Shown piece by piece: positions 21,707-30,793 of a stretch of 64,000 nucleotides of DNA. Made by a program: the position numbers and the translations under genes. The stretch is from Brachybacterium paraconglomeratum. Lineage in GTDB: Bacteria > Actinomycetota > Actinomycetes > Actinomycetales > Dermabacteraceae. Location: NCBI RefSeq assembly GCF_003994255.1, contig NZ_ML133860.1, forward strand, positions 100,742 through 164,741, given 5' to 3'. How positions within the stretch are numbered: position 1 is the first letter of the stretch; each line of letters opens with the position of its first letter. The notes beneath the pieces are model-generated. The model did no database searches and was not told the DNA's origin. It worked only from the letters and a program-made list of their open reading frames with translations.

Positions 21707-21955
21707 TCAGGACTCGGAGTTCTCGGGGTCCCCGGCGGACTCCGAGGACTCGGCCGACGGCGCGCCCTCGCGCTCCAGCCGACGCAGACGCTCCGAGGTG
21801 GACTCGGAGTCGCTCAGCGGGTCCTCCTTCGTCGCCAGCGCCCGACGCATCCGCTCTTCGAGCTCCTGCGCCTCACGGATCCTCGGATCCTCGGAGGCCT
21901 GCTCGCCGTCCTCAGGATCGTGCGAGGTGTAATCGATGTTCGGATCGACGGACAT
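21707..21955 (-). CDS. Small acidic, Ser/Glu-rich protein of unknown function
   Basis: The 82-residue protein is highly charged (many Glu, Asp, Ser, Arg), with no hydrophobic core, so it is probably disordered or a short coiled coil (RIREAQELEERMRRALATKE). It lies just inside the end of the HTTM gene's neighbourhood on the opposite strand, 104 bp from the ESX operon. A ribosome site AGGGACC-like stretch precedes the ATG at 21955. The coding case rests on length, codon bias and a clean start. Confidence 0.5.
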   Translation of the reverse strand: MSVDPNIDYTSHDPEDGEQASEDPRIREAQELEERMRRALATKEDPLSDSESTSERLRRLEREGAPSAESSESAGDPENSES

Positions 21956-22059
21956 GGCGGGTCCCTTCGGTGCGATGCGGCGGAGACGGAAGTCTAACCC
22001 TCCGTGGGGTGCTGCGGACCGTCACCCGTCCCGTCCCCGCTGCGGAGACCGCTTCGCGA

Positions 22060-22683
22060 TCACGATTCCTCGACTGATTGAGTCCACGGGTTCGGCGGTG
22101 CATGCCGTGCGAGCCCCGCCGCAGGGGAGACGGTCGTGGGTCGGGACCGCCACTGATGGTCCTCAAGCATCTGCACCCATCTCTCGATCGCCTTATGCGT
22201 CGGTCGCGAGAAGCGGTCCCAGGCTCCTGAGATCGGCATGCCATGGGCGAGCACGGGATCGTACGGCATCGTGAAATGGTCCTGGCCGTGACCTGATCCT
22301 CTGCGAGCGGGACCATGGACCGCGCTGCGGGCGATCGTCACATGCGGACCGATGAGACGCGGGCCTGGAGCAGCCAGCTCCTCGACCGTGCGGTCGACGA
22401 CGGCATCGCCTTTCGACCCGACCGGGGCCACCAGGACGACGTGTCCCGTGGCCAGTGCCGCCATCACCTTCTCGAGGGAGAATCGTCCACCTTCGCGGAT
22501 ACGTCGCTCCCCGATCACCGTGGGGAAGGGCGCTCCGACGCGACGCTCGAGCACCTCGGGATCGTGGCTGGCGATCTCCGGGAGATCCTCGGCGCGCCCG
22601 GAGTGCCCGAGGAGGGAGAGAGCGACGAGCGTCGTCGTACCGGCTCCGCCGGTGAGCCCGAGGAATGTCAGCGTCGTCATCAT
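22060..22683 (-). CDS. P-loop-like (CpaE/ParA type) protein with lysine-less Walker A, ESX locus
   Basis: The 207-residue protein is the last gene of the minus-strand ESX operon; its ATG overlaps the eccC stop (TGATG). The N terminus LTFLGLTGGAGTTTLVALSL has the shape of a SIMIBI/ParA P-loop, but the nucleotide-binding lysine of GGxGKTT is replaced by Thr16. The middle and C-terminal parts (GHVVLVAPVGSKGDAVVDRT, MPYDPVLAHGMPISG) resemble the ends of MinD-like proteins that carry a conserved MPYDP-type motif. It likely cannot hydrolyse ATP in the usual way. A regulatory or scaffold role in type VII secretion is inferred from the operon. Confidence 0.65.
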   Translation of the reverse strand: MMTTLTFLGLTGGAGTTTLVALSLLGHSGRAEDLPEIASHDPEVLERRVGAPFPTVIGERRIREGGRFSLEKVMAALATGHVVLVAPVGSKGDAVVDRTVEELAAPGPRLIGPHVTIARSAVHGPARRGSGHGQDHFTMPYDPVLAHGMPISGAWDRFSRPTHKAIERWVQMLEDHQWRSRPTTVSPAAGLARHAPPNPWTQSVEES

Positions 22684-25600
22684 CAGCTCCGTTCGCGCTT
22701 CGCCAGGTCGGCGGCGGTGAGCGCTACCTGCATGACGTACGGCCGCTCGCCACGGCGGACGTAGCGGCCACGCCCGGGAGGCATGCGCTCTGGATAGATC
22801 CGAGGGAGGACCGGGCCCTCTGCGCGGTCACCGGACATGAGGAGAGTCGCCCCGCCGGTCTCGCGCAGCGCCAGGACGACGGGGTAGTACATGGCTCTGC
22901 TCGCTCCGGAGACAGGACGTGTCAGAACGATGTGCAGGCCCAGATCTCTCGCCGAGGGCAGGTGAGGCATCAGCGGGGCCAACGGTTCCTCCCCGCCGGC
23001 GGAGACGATGTCGTGGTCGTCGACGAGCAGCACCACCATCGGGGCCTTCTTGTTCTCCTCCGCTGTCCTGGTGGGCCTCCTCTCCATCTCGACGGCGATG
23101 GACGAGGCGAGACCGGAAGCCTGCCTCGATGAGGTCGCGTGAGCTGCGAGGTACTCCTCCGGGATCACCTCGGGCACCTGGCCGCGAGGATCGATCACCG
23201 CGATGGCGAGCTCCTCGGGGGTGTACCTCGCGATGAGGGCCTCGGCGATGGTGCGGAGGGCACTGGTCTTGCCGCACTTCGCGTCCCCGAGCACGAGAAG
23301 GTGCTGGTCCCCGTCCGTGAAGTCCCAGAAGGCCGGGTCCATGGTGTCCTGACGGAGACCGAGGGGGACAGCCCGGGGCTCGTCCACCACATCGGGCATC
23401 TCCGAGCTGGCCAGGACGGGCGGCAGGAGGCGGATGGGGGCGGCGGACGGCCCGCCCCACGACTGCGCCGAGGTGCGCGCGAGCTCCTCCAGGGCGTCTC
23501 CGACTTCGCTGTGCTCGACGATCTCGAGCGTCGGCTGTGCGATCTGGCCGAGGAGGCCTGCATCGGAGAGCGCGCGCCCCGGCACATCGTCCGGGATGGT
23601 CTCGGCGAGCTTGCGGTCGATCACGGACTCCGTGGGGTCGTTCAGCCGGAGCTCGATCCGAGTGCCGAACAGCGACTGGTGCGCCATGCGCATCTCGCCC
23701 CATCGACTCAGTGTGACGACGAGGTGGATCCCGAAGCTCGATGCACGGCCCATCAGGTCCAGGAAGGCGGGCTCGAGGGACTCGAGATCGGTCCGCAGCG
23801 CCCCGTAGCCGTCCAGCAGCACGACCACGTCGGCGCTCTGGAGCTGCGGGAGTCTGCCCGAGGAATGGAGCTGGCGGAGGTGTGCGACCGACTCGATCCG
23901 ATGCTCCTTGAAGAGCCTTTCGCGCTGGGCGATCATCCCTGCCAGCTCCTCGACCAGCCGAGTGATCCGAGTCTCGTCGCCGCGGGTGGCGACGCCTCCG
24001 ACGTGCGGGAACTGCTCGAGCCTGCGCAGGCCGGACCCGGTGAGGTCCATGCCGTAGATGGCGACCTGCTGCGGTGTGCAGGTGAGAGCGAGCGATGCGC
24101 CGATGGTCCTCAGCAGCGTGCTGCGCCCGGTCTGCGGCGCACCGGTGATGATCAGATGACCGCCTGCACGTGTCAGGTCCACGACCCATGGAGCCTGGGA
24201 TTGGCGCATCGGATCGTCCTGGAGCCCGATGGTCACGCTCAGGCCGGATGCGCCGGAGTCCGCTCCTTCGAGGACGTGGCCCAGCGCGAGCCCGCTCTCC
24301 AGCGGGGGAAGCCATACCGGTGGCAGGCCTCCGGGACCGGATCTCAGGTGGTCGACCATCTCGTCGACGAGGCTCCGGCCCACATCAGGCCGGTGGAGGA
24401 CCGGCGCTTCCGGCGCATCCTCACCGGTCGCGATGCCGTTGTATGTGGGAAGGAGGAAGACACGGCGCTCGTCCTCAACCGGGGTGCGCTGGACCGCGGT
24501 GGGCATCGGCCCGGAGACGTAGCCTGCACGGAATCTCTGATAGATGCTCGTGTCGACCTTGAGATATCCGTAGCCGGGCAGGGAGGGGAGGCTGAACGCG
24601 TCCGCCGTATCGAGCACGATCTGCGATTCCGCTTCGCTGAAGGTGCGCAGCCCCAGTCGGTAGGAGAGATAGGTGTCCAGGCCGCGAAGCTGCCCGCCCT
24701 CGATGCGCTGGCTGGACAGGAGCAGGTGGACGCCGATGGATCGGCCGATACGACCGATCTGCAGGAAGAGGTCGATGAACTCGCGCTCCGCGGTGAGCAG
24801 CTCGCCGAACTCGTCGATGACGACGAGGAGATGCGGCATCGGTGGGAGGTCGGGATTGGTGCGACGCAGTTCGCGATAGTGGGTGATCGACGGCGAGGAA
24901 TCAGCATCCTTGAGCAGCTGCTGGCGTCGGACCACCTCGCCCTGGAGCGAGGAGCGGGCCCGGACGGTCAGCTGGGGGTCGTCGGCGAGGTTGTCGATGA
25001 GCCCGGCGATGTGGGGGAGTCCGGAGAACGGGGCGAAGGCCGCACCGCCCTTGTAGTCCACCAGGATCATGGAGAGGTCTTCGGGAGAGTGGCCGAGCGC
25101 GAGCGACAGCACGAGGGTCCGCAGCAGCTCCGACTTGCCGGATCCGGTCGCGCCGATGCAGATGCCGTGAGGACCCATGCCTTGCTGTGCGGCTTCCTTG
25201 AGATCCAGATGCATCGGGGATCCATGATCATCGACCGCGAAGGGGACGCGGAGGAACTCCGAGGGGATCCGCGGCTTCCACAGGGACTCGAGCGGCGCCG
25301 GAAGGGACGGGTCGATCCCGAGGAGGTCGGTGATCTCTGTCGCGCTCTCGACGTCCGGGGCCATCGCCGCACCGAGCGTGCGGTGAGCCGCGAGATCACG
25401 GGCGATCGCGGTGAACTGCCAGACAGGCGTCTCATCGGGCTCGAAGGTGACGGTCCGTGCGGTTCCACTGCGCGCCTCGTGGGTGAGCGTCGGCTCATCG
25501 CGCAGATCGATGCGGATGTCGACGTCATCGGGTTCGTCCAACCGGTCGTCGAGGAGGTGCACGTGCACGATTCCGAGCTGACCGGGCGTGAGGCTCGACT

Positions 25601-26618
25601 CCGGGAGTCGAATGCTCTCCGCCGGCCCGCCGTGCTGGTCCGCCACCACGAGAAGGCTCGAGACGCTCCCGGCCGTGCCGTGCGCCCCTCCCCGGCGGGC
25701 GATCGCGGCGGAGTGGACCCTGTCCACCAGCTCCGGCCCGAGGACCTGCGAGAGCGCGGAGACGTCGGGAGCGATCCTGCGAGCCGGGACAGGGCCGTCG
25801 AAGAGCGAGGAGGACTGGACGTGGGGAAGGAGATCGATCCCCTGCCAGTCGAGCGCTCTGTCGCGTCCGAACGCGGCGGCGATGCGCAGGTCCTCGGGCA
25901 GCTGATGGGACGCGAGCTGGGCGAGGAGGGAGCGCACCAGCGGGACCGTCCTCGAGCGGTCGCCGATGACTGCGACGACTGAGGCCTCGTGGAGCTCGGC
26001 CACGGCGGGCATGCCCGGGATCGACGTCATGGTCGAACGGAGCAGGCCGGCCTCCTCCAGGAGGACCGGGTCCTGCGGCTCGATCGGGGACTCCGCGGAG
26101 GGGACATGCAGCGTGAACCAGGGAAGGTCCGCGGTGCCGATCCGGGCGGAGAGATGATCGGAATCCTCGCGACGCCGCTCCCACCGTCGAGCAGGATCAC
26201 GGGTGTGATCGAGGAGACCAGAGGGGGCCGGATGGAGCAGACGGGCGTGCAGCAGCGCCTCGTCGGACTCGGAACGCAGCTCTCCGCGAACGCGCTCGAG
26301 ATAGTCGAGGTACAGCTCGCGCTGTCTGCGCATCTGACGGATGCCGCGACCTCGACTCGAGACGGCGAAGATGATCCCGCCGGCGATCGCGACGAGGAAG
26401 ACGATCGCAGCGACGAGCATGAACAGCGGCTGGCCATTGCGGAGCACGACCATCATCGTCACCGAGGTCAGGGCGCCGACGACCGGCAGGAGCATCTGGA
26501 GCGGGGCGCCTCCGGAGTCATCGGGCTGGACAGGGGGCGGCGCCAGCTCCCGCGTGTCCGGGCGGGAGTGCGGGTGGACGGTGCGGGTAGGGCGGGTCGT
26601 GCCCGCAGGGGCGCTCAT
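22683..26618 (-). CDS. eccC: Type VII secretion system ATPase EccC (FtsK/SpoIIIE family)
   Basis: EccC is the motor and substrate receptor of ESX/type VII systems. This is a single 1311-residue chain, as in one-polypeptide EccC proteins. It has two transmembrane helices (about residues 41-86), then three ATPase domains. Domain 1 has an intact Walker A GATGSGKSELL (Lys495) and Walker B LLVVIDEFGELL. Domain 2 has GAPQTGRSTLL, where the lysine is Arg832. Domain 3 has GDAKCGKTSAL (Lys1117) and VVLLVDDHD. Degeneracy of the later domains is common in the family. The ATG at 26618 overlaps the preceding gene by 4 bases. Confidence 0.95.
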   Translation of the reverse strand: MSAPAGTTRPTRTVHPHSRPDTRELAPPPVQPDDSGGAPLQMLLPVVGALTSVTMMVVLRNGQPLFMLVAAIVFLVAIAGGIIFAVSSRGRGIRQMRRQRELYLDYLERVRGELRSESDEALLHARLLHPAPSGLLDHTRDPARRWERRREDSDHLSARIGTADLPWFTLHVPSAESPIEPQDPVLLEEAGLLRSTMTSIPGMPAVAELHEASVVAVIGDRSRTVPLVRSLLAQLASHQLPEDLRIAAAFGRDRALDWQGIDLLPHVQSSSLFDGPVPARRIAPDVSALSQVLGPELVDRVHSAAIARRGGAHGTAGSVSSLLVVADQHGGPAESIRLPESSLTPGQLGIVHVHLLDDRLDEPDDVDIRIDLRDEPTLTHEARSGTARTVTFEPDETPVWQFTAIARDLAAHRTLGAAMAPDVESATEITDLLGIDPSLPAPLESLWKPRIPSEFLRVPFAVDDHGSPMHLDLKEAAQQGMGPHGICIGATGSGKSELLRTLVLSLALGHSPEDLSMILVDYKGGAAFAPFSGLPHIAGLIDNLADDPQLTVRARSSLQGEVVRRQQLLKDADSSPSITHYRELRRTNPDLPPMPHLLVVIDEFGELLTAEREFIDLFLQIGRIGRSIGVHLLLSSQRIEGGQLRGLDTYLSYRLGLRTFSEAESQIVLDTADAFSLPSLPGYGYLKVDTSIYQRFRAGYVSGPMPTAVQRTPVEDERRVFLLPTYNGIATGEDAPEAPVLHRPDVGRSLVDEMVDHLRSGPGGLPPVWLPPLESGLALGHVLEGADSGASGLSVTIGLQDDPMRQSQAPWVVDLTRAGGHLIITGAPQTGRSTLLRTIGASLALTCTPQQVAIYGMDLTGSGLRRLEQFPHVGGVATRGDETRITRLVEELAGMIAQRERLFKEHRIESVAHLRQLHSSGRLPQLQSADVVVLLDGYGALRTDLESLEPAFLDLMGRASSFGIHLVVTLSRWGEMRMAHQSLFGTRIELRLNDPTESVIDRKLAETIPDDVPGRALSDAGLLGQIAQPTLEIVEHSEVGDALEELARTSAQSWGGPSAAPIRLLPPVLASSEMPDVVDEPRAVPLGLRQDTMDPAFWDFTDGDQHLLVLGDAKCGKTSALRTIAEALIARYTPEELAIAVIDPRGQVPEVIPEEYLAAHATSSRQASGLASSIAVEMERRPTRTAEENKKAPMVVLLVDDHDIVSAGGEEPLAPLMPHLPSARDLGLHIVLTRPVSGASRAMYYPVVLALRETGGATLLMSGDRAEGPVLPRIYPERMPPGRGRYVRRGERPYVMQVALTAADLAKRERS

Positions 26619-27361
26619 GCATGACCTCCGGTCGCTGCAGGGGCCGGCGGCGTGACCACCATGCTCACCAGGTCCCCGCACAGTCGATGGAGCTCATGGG
26701 CCGCACGGCTGTCGGGCGGCAGAGTCTCCTCCGTCGAGAAGCTGCGTCGCCGGTCATACGGGATCACGACCGCTGGGACGGGGAACTGCTCGACGAGTCT
26801 CCGGGTCGCCGGCGTGGCGGTGCGGTGAGCGTCGACGAAGCACACCGCCGTCGGCACGAGCTCGGTCAGCGGAGCCACGACCCGTGCGGCGTCGTCCATG
26901 CCACGACGCGATGCCGAGACGACGAGGCAGACCGCATGGGAGGCGTCGGCGATCGCTTGGAAGGAGGAGAGAGGCACCTGGCCCCAGTCGGTCACGCTCA
27001 GCTCCGCACGCGACGGCTGCGCAGAGATGACCTCACGCCATGCCTCGAGCGCACCGGGCCATGCCTCGGAGGGCAGGGAGACCCGTTCCACTGAGCTCCC
27101 CTTCGGCAGCGCGGGAACCGGACTCGCACCTTGAGCGTCGATAAGGCGCACCCTCTCGCCGCGCAGCCTGGCGAGCATGCCGGCGACGTCGGCAGCCAGC
27201 GTCGAACATCCCACGCCGCCCGATGCTGACAGCACAGCGATGTGCCTGCTGAGGGGGAGCGGCACGCCGAGCGAGCTCTCCTGGGCGATCAGAGCGGAAA
27301 GCCCGCTCTCCGTGCTCGCACGAAGAAGCGTCCGGAGCTTGCCGAGGTGGCGCGCTCTCAT
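26615..27361 (-). CDS. MinD/ParA-like protein with degenerate Walker A, ESX locus
   Basis: The 248-residue protein has the SIMIBI P-loop region VLSASGGVGCSTLAADVAGM at residues 44-63. The critical lysine (GGVGK) is a cysteine here, Cys52. The rest follows the MinD-like pattern (RVRLIDAQGA, AVCLVVSASRRGMDDAARVV, VPAVVIPYDRR). Similar lysine-less loops occur in TadZ/CpaE-type proteins. MinD-like proteins accompany several ESX systems, where they may guide assembly. ATGA overlaps on both sides (with eccD upstream, eccC downstream) make it an integral part of the secretion operon. Confidence 0.75.
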   Translation of the reverse strand: MRARHLGKLRTLLRASTESGLSALIAQESSLGVPLPLSRHIAVLSASGGVGCSTLAADVAGMLARLRGERVRLIDAQGASPVPALPKGSSVERVSLPSEAWPGALEAWREVISAQPSRAELSVTDWGQVPLSSFQAIADASHAVCLVVSASRRGMDDAARVVAPLTELVPTAVCFVDAHRTATPATRRLVEQFPVPAVVIPYDRRRSFSTEETLPPDSRAAHELHRLCGDLVSMVVTPPAPAATGGHA

Positions 27362-28665
27362 CGGAACACCGCGAACAGGTCGTCGAAGATGCCCAGGACA
27401 CCGAGGGCGCTCGGGATGACCGCCAGCACAGCGATGAGCTCGAGCATCGAGAGCCACCGCCTGGCACGCGCCCTGACGACCGCTGCCGGGCGGACCACCG
27501 TGGCGAGCACGGCGAGCACCGCGATGCCTGCAGCGATGACCGCCCTGATCGGATCATCGATCTCAGCGGTGGTCACGAGCCAGCTCCCCACGCCCAGCAG
27601 CACCATGATCGCGACGAGCGACTTCTGCACGATCAAGGGGAACAGCCGCGACCTCAGCACCGAGATCAGGAAAGCGATGCCACCGAGGATCGGACCCCAG
27701 AACCCCTCACCGGTCAGCAGGAAGGCGGCAGCGAGTCCGAGGGGCGGAAGCACCGCGGCGATGCTCCACGTCAGGGCCGCGAAGCTATCCTCGACCACGG
27801 TCTCGAGCTCGGACCGGACGGCAGGAGTACCCGCGATCACGAGGTCGTCGAAACGAGTGAGGCCGCTGGCCGCGGCAGCGATTCCGGGCAGCAGGCCGAG
27901 GAGCGCTATGTCGACGACGGTGATCACCGTGCTGATGACGATGGGATCACCATCGGGGGCGAGGACGTGAAGGAGCACGATCGCTCCCGAGTTGGCGAGA
28001 CCGAGGAGACCTCCGGCGAGCGCGGAGCCTCGACGCGAACCCCAACCAGGGACAGCCGCCACGATCGACCACAGTATTCCCGTGGCCGCGGCGAAGCGGA
28101 GATGCGACTCTGCCGACCCGGTGAGGGCCAGGGAAGCAGCGAGCCCCGCGCCGCCGGCCAGCGACGCGAGGACGACGGCGACGCGCTCCGCCTCACGACG
28201 CGCCGCGATCACCGCGAGGACGACGGCGACTCCGACGACGAGCAGAGCCGGGGTCGCAGACGAAGAAGCGGCATCCATCCCTGTCGTGACGGCGTAGAAG
28301 GCGCCGATACCGGCGACGACGGAGGACGCGACCGACGTGGCGGTAGGCCCCCAGATGTCCTTCCGGGTCCCTCGCAGGCGCGCGACGGTGTCGGTGACGT
28401 CAGCGACCTCGGGGGACTGCGGCGCATCGTCGACCTCGACGACACGGATCATCGCTCCGTGTGCGACTTGCTGTTCCCGCAGGGACTGATCGGCATTGAT
28501 CCTTCGTCCGAGGGTGGTCACGAGCGTGGGCGCGCTTCCTGTCCCCGGTGGTTCGTCCAGGAGGTCGAGCACTTCCGGGAGGAGCGCGCCGACCGGCTCG
28601 TCGTCGGGCAGGACGATGTCGGCGGTGCGCCGGGAGCCGAAGAAGGTCAATCTCGTGTACTGCAC
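27358..28665 (-). CDS. eccD: Type VII secretion integral membrane protein EccD
   Basis: The 435-residue protein has an N-terminal ubiquitin-like domain (about 1-80: YTRLTFFGSRRTADIVLPDD and DQSLREQQVAHGAMIRVVEV) followed by about eleven transmembrane helices. This is the hallmark of EccD, which forms the membrane channel scaffold of ESX secretion. It starts with GTG at 28665, overlapping the TAG of the previous gene by one base, with GAGGAGA as ribosome site. Confidence 0.92.
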   Translation of the reverse strand: MQYTRLTFFGSRRTADIVLPDDEPVGALLPEVLDLLDEPPGTGSAPTLVTTLGRRINADQSLREQQVAHGAMIRVVEVDDAPQSPEVADVTDTVARLRGTRKDIWGPTATSVASSVVAGIGAFYAVTTGMDAASSSATPALLVVGVAVVLAVIAARREAERVAVVLASLAGGAGLAASLALTGSAESHLRFAAATGILWSIVAAVPGWGSRRGSALAGGLLGLANSGAIVLLHVLAPDGDPIVISTVITVVDIALLGLLPGIAAAASGLTRFDDLVIAGTPAVRSELETVVEDSFAALTWSIAAVLPPLGLAAAFLLTGEGFWGPILGGIAFLISVLRSRLFPLIVQKSLVAIMVLLGVGSWLVTTAEIDDPIRAVIAAGIAVLAVLATVVRPAAVVRARARRWLSMLELIAVLAVIPSALGVLGIFDDLFAVFR

Positions 28666-29171
28666 TATTTCTCCTCGACGACCGTGAGCGTGTCAGGATC
28701 CACGGTCACCCCGGTGGCGGGGTCGGTGTAGTACCCCGTCTCGGGGTCGAAGTACCAGCGGGTGCGGGTGTCGACGAGTCGTCCCTGCGGGTCGGTCGCC
28801 AGCATCGTCTCGGGATCGACCTCGAAGCCCGTGGCCGGGTCCAGATGGACATCTCGCTCCTCGTCGTAGAGCAGTCCGGTGCTCTCGTCCTCGACCAGAC
28901 CGTCCCGGGGCTCGAGCGGGTTCGAGGCCAGGGCTTCCTGGAATGCGGTCACGGCCTTCTCGTTCTCCTGGCGGTCGAGGTAGCCCACGACGAAGCCCGC
29001 GCCCACGGTCCCCAGTCCGAGGACCGCGGCGAGCACGAGCGACCCGGTGAATCGGCCGGCATTCGTCGTGACCTTGCGACGTGCCGTCAGCGGCCCGTGG
29101 ACCATCGCTGCGAGAAGCCGTTCCCGGTGAGTCCTCGTGGACTCGATGAGGAGCCGATCGGGATCGGTCAT
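28665..29171 (-). CDS. Single-pass membrane protein with DPxTG repeats, ESX locus
   Basis: The 168-residue protein has a basic cytosolic N terminus, one transmembrane helix at about residues 42-64 (GSLVLAAVLGLGTVGAGFVV), and an exterior region rich in Asp-Pro turns. At least six DP motifs occur in about 60 residues: DPATG, DPETM, DPQGR, DPETG, DPATG, DPDTL. The spacing suggests a short tandem repeat, possibly metal-binding or a brush-like stalk. It occupies the place where EccB (also single-pass, with an exterior repeat domain) would be expected, but is far smaller and has no visible EccB similarity. Overlaps couple it to the FHA gene and to eccD. Confidence 0.7.
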   Translation of the reverse strand: MTDPDRLLIESTRTHRERLLAAMVHGPLTARRKVTTNAGRFTGSLVLAAVLGLGTVGAGFVVGYLDRQENEKAVTAFQEALASNPLEPRDGLVEDESTGLLYDEERDVHLDPATGFEVDPETMLATDPQGRLVDTRTRWYFDPETGYYTDPATGVTVDPDTLTVVEEK

Positions 29172-29938
29172 GAGGTCCTCGCCATCGCATCACGTCTCGC
29201 CAGGTGCAGCCGTCGTTCTCCGAGGACCAGGTCCACGGCGTTCGGGGCGATCGTCGACGTCCCTGGGGGCACGTCACTTCGGAGCCCGGCGATCTCGATC
29301 GCGGTCGCTCCACGGTCCGTCAGGGCATCGATGCGGATACCTCCGGGAACGAGGCGCACAGCCGCGTGGACCCGGTCGACGGTGCGGCTGAAATCCGTGA
29401 GGGCGATCTCGGTCGCTCCTTCGGCATGGGTCTGGACCTCGGGCCGGTGCCCGATCACCGCCTCCCGGCGCACCGAGTAGCGCCGACCGTCGTCCAGCTC
29501 GATCGTCAGATACGCAGGAGTCGAGGAGGACAGGACCTCAGAGGCGTCCGAGGGCAGCGGATCCTTCGACAGCGCGATGCGAACCGGTTCGGCTCCGCCG
29601 GTCAGATCGAACGTTCGCGATGACCGCAGGTGGGGCGCAGTCGGCATGCCGGTGGCGGAATCGACGGTGCGCAGGCGGAGCACGAGAGCTCCGAAACCAG
29701 CACCGAAGCGGCGATGCAGGGCGAACCACACGAGCAGCCCGAGGACGACGACGAGAAGCACAGACGCTGCGATCCACACCGGAGAGAACCGGGCGCCGTG
29801 CGCCGTCCCGCCGGCTGCGGCGGCTCCGGCGATGAGCAGTGCGAGGTCGATCACAGAGGCCCCGACGAGGCGACCCGTCTGCGCCGTCTCAGGCGTGGAC
29901 GGAACCGCGCCGTGTCGGCGCGAATCGCTCCCCGTCAT
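29168..29938 (-). CDS. RDD-like membrane protein with C-terminal FHA domain, ESX locus
   Basis: The 256-residue protein has two transmembrane helices (about residues 24-65) in an RDD-like arrangement, GRLVGASVIDLALLIAG then WIAASVLLVVVLGLLVWFAL. A forkhead-associated domain follows (about 140-245: YSVRREAVIGHRP, then DRVHAAVRLVPGGIRIDALT). FHA domains bind phosphothreonine, so this may link secretion to Ser/Thr kinase signalling, as FHA proteins do in other type VII systems. It is the first gene of the minus operon. Start: ATG 29938 or ATG 29947; the GGGGGG run ends at 29948, nine bases upstream of the first and directly against the second. Confidence 0.75.
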   Translation of the reverse strand: MTGSDSRRHGAVPSTPETAQTGRLVGASVIDLALLIAGAAAAGGTAHGARFSPVWIAASVLLVVVLGLLVWFALHRRFGAGFGALVLRLRTVDSATGMPTAPHLRSSRTFDLTGGAEPVRIALSKDPLPSDASEVLSSSTPAYLTIELDDGRRYSVRREAVIGHRPEVQTHAEGATEIALTDFSRTVDRVHAAVRLVPGGIRIDALTDRGATAIEIAGLRSDVPPGTSTIAPNAVDLVLGERRLHLARRDAMARTS

Positions 29939-29989
29939 CGCCTTCATCCCCCCGGATGCTGTTCTTCGGTCATGGACCCCGGGCGCGAG

Positions 29990-30000
29990 CCTATCCATAA
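29990..30000. promoter_or_regulatory. Possible shared promoter core of the divergent ESX operons
   Basis: CCTATCCATAA is an AT-rich island in the 154-bp gap between the two ESX operons. It reads as TATCCA on the plus strand and TATGGA on the minus strand, so it could serve as a -10 box in either direction. No operator is evident. Weak evidence. Confidence 0.3.
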
Positions 30001-30092
30001 GTGACCGAGCGGTTGCAACGCCGGCCCAGGGCATGCGAGGGTGTCCGCGTTCACAGCTCAGTGCACGTCGTCTTGGGGTAGGAGACACACCG

Positions 30093-30446
30093 ATGAACAT
30101 GAAGTTCGACATGGAGTCCGACACGCTCCACCGCTTGGGGCAGCGGTCGCAGACGGAGTCCGACGACCTCGGCACACACGTCCGCGCACTCGTAGAGGCC
30201 GCGGAGCCGCTCGCCGGGCAGTTCAACGGCCCGGCCCGCGCCACGTTCGATAATTTCAAGGCGCGCACGGACAGCATCGCGAACGCGCTCAACTCCGCGC
30301 TCGCCGGGATCGTCGGTTCCATCGAGGGGCAGGACCGGGCGTTCACCACCGGCGCCCAGGACGGCGCCGCCGTGCACGAGGGCGGCGAGTCGCGGACCGA
30401 CTTCAGCGGAGAGGCGTTCCTCAGCCGGATCGCACCGCAGGCCTGA
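30093..30446 (+). CDS. WXG100-like secretion partner, ESX locus
   Basis: The 117-residue, mostly helical protein has a central turn QFNGPARATFDNF that corresponds to the WXG motif of ESAT-6-like proteins (F-N-G here). Two predicted helices flank it, giving the WXG100 hairpin. Such proteins are type VII substrates or chaperone partners. It is the first gene of the plus operon, preceded by GTAGGAG. The C-terminal 30 residues are polar and may carry a secretion signal; a clear YxxxD/E is not seen. Confidence 0.75.
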   Translation: MNMKFDMESDTLHRLGQRSQTESDDLGTHVRALVEAAEPLAGQFNGPARATFDNFKARTDSIANALNSALAGIVGSIEGQDRAFTTGAQDGAAVHEGGESRTDFSGEAFLSRIAPQA

Positions 30447-30475
30447 GGACTCGGAACAACACTCATTCAGGGGGA

Positions 30476-30793
30476 ATGATGAACGCTGGGCAGAACCAGA
30501 TCGATCGCAACTCGTACAACATCGGCTCGTCCGAGAGCGCGCAGGCGAACTTCGAGCAGGTCGCCGCGCGCCTCGAGGCGCTTCTCGACCGCCGCGACGG
30601 CGACGTCAAGGCCGCGATGGCGGAGTACCAGGCGGACGGCGTCTCCGAGGAGTACGCAGCGCTCGAGCGGCAGTGGAACTCCGCCGGCACGCAGGTACGG
30701 GCCGTCATCACGGCGATCCGCAATTCGCTCCAGGAGAACGACGAGGTCGCACGCCGCGCACTGGCGATTGCCAAAGCGGCTATTCCCGGCTGA
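30476..30793 (+). CDS. Second WXG100-like small protein, ESX locus
   Basis: This 105-residue helical protein has W-N-S-A-G in ALERQWNSAGTQVRAVI at the expected hairpin turn, so it is probably the heterodimer partner of the preceding protein. The ribosome site AGGGGGA directly precedes two ATGs (30476, 30479); 30479 has better spacing. The stop overlaps the next start (TGATG). Confidence 0.7.
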   Translation: MMNAGQNQIDRNSYNIGSSESAQANFEQVAARLEALLDRRDGDVKAAMAEYQADGVSEEYAALERQWNSAGTQVRAVITAIRNSLQENDEVARRALAIAKAAIPG

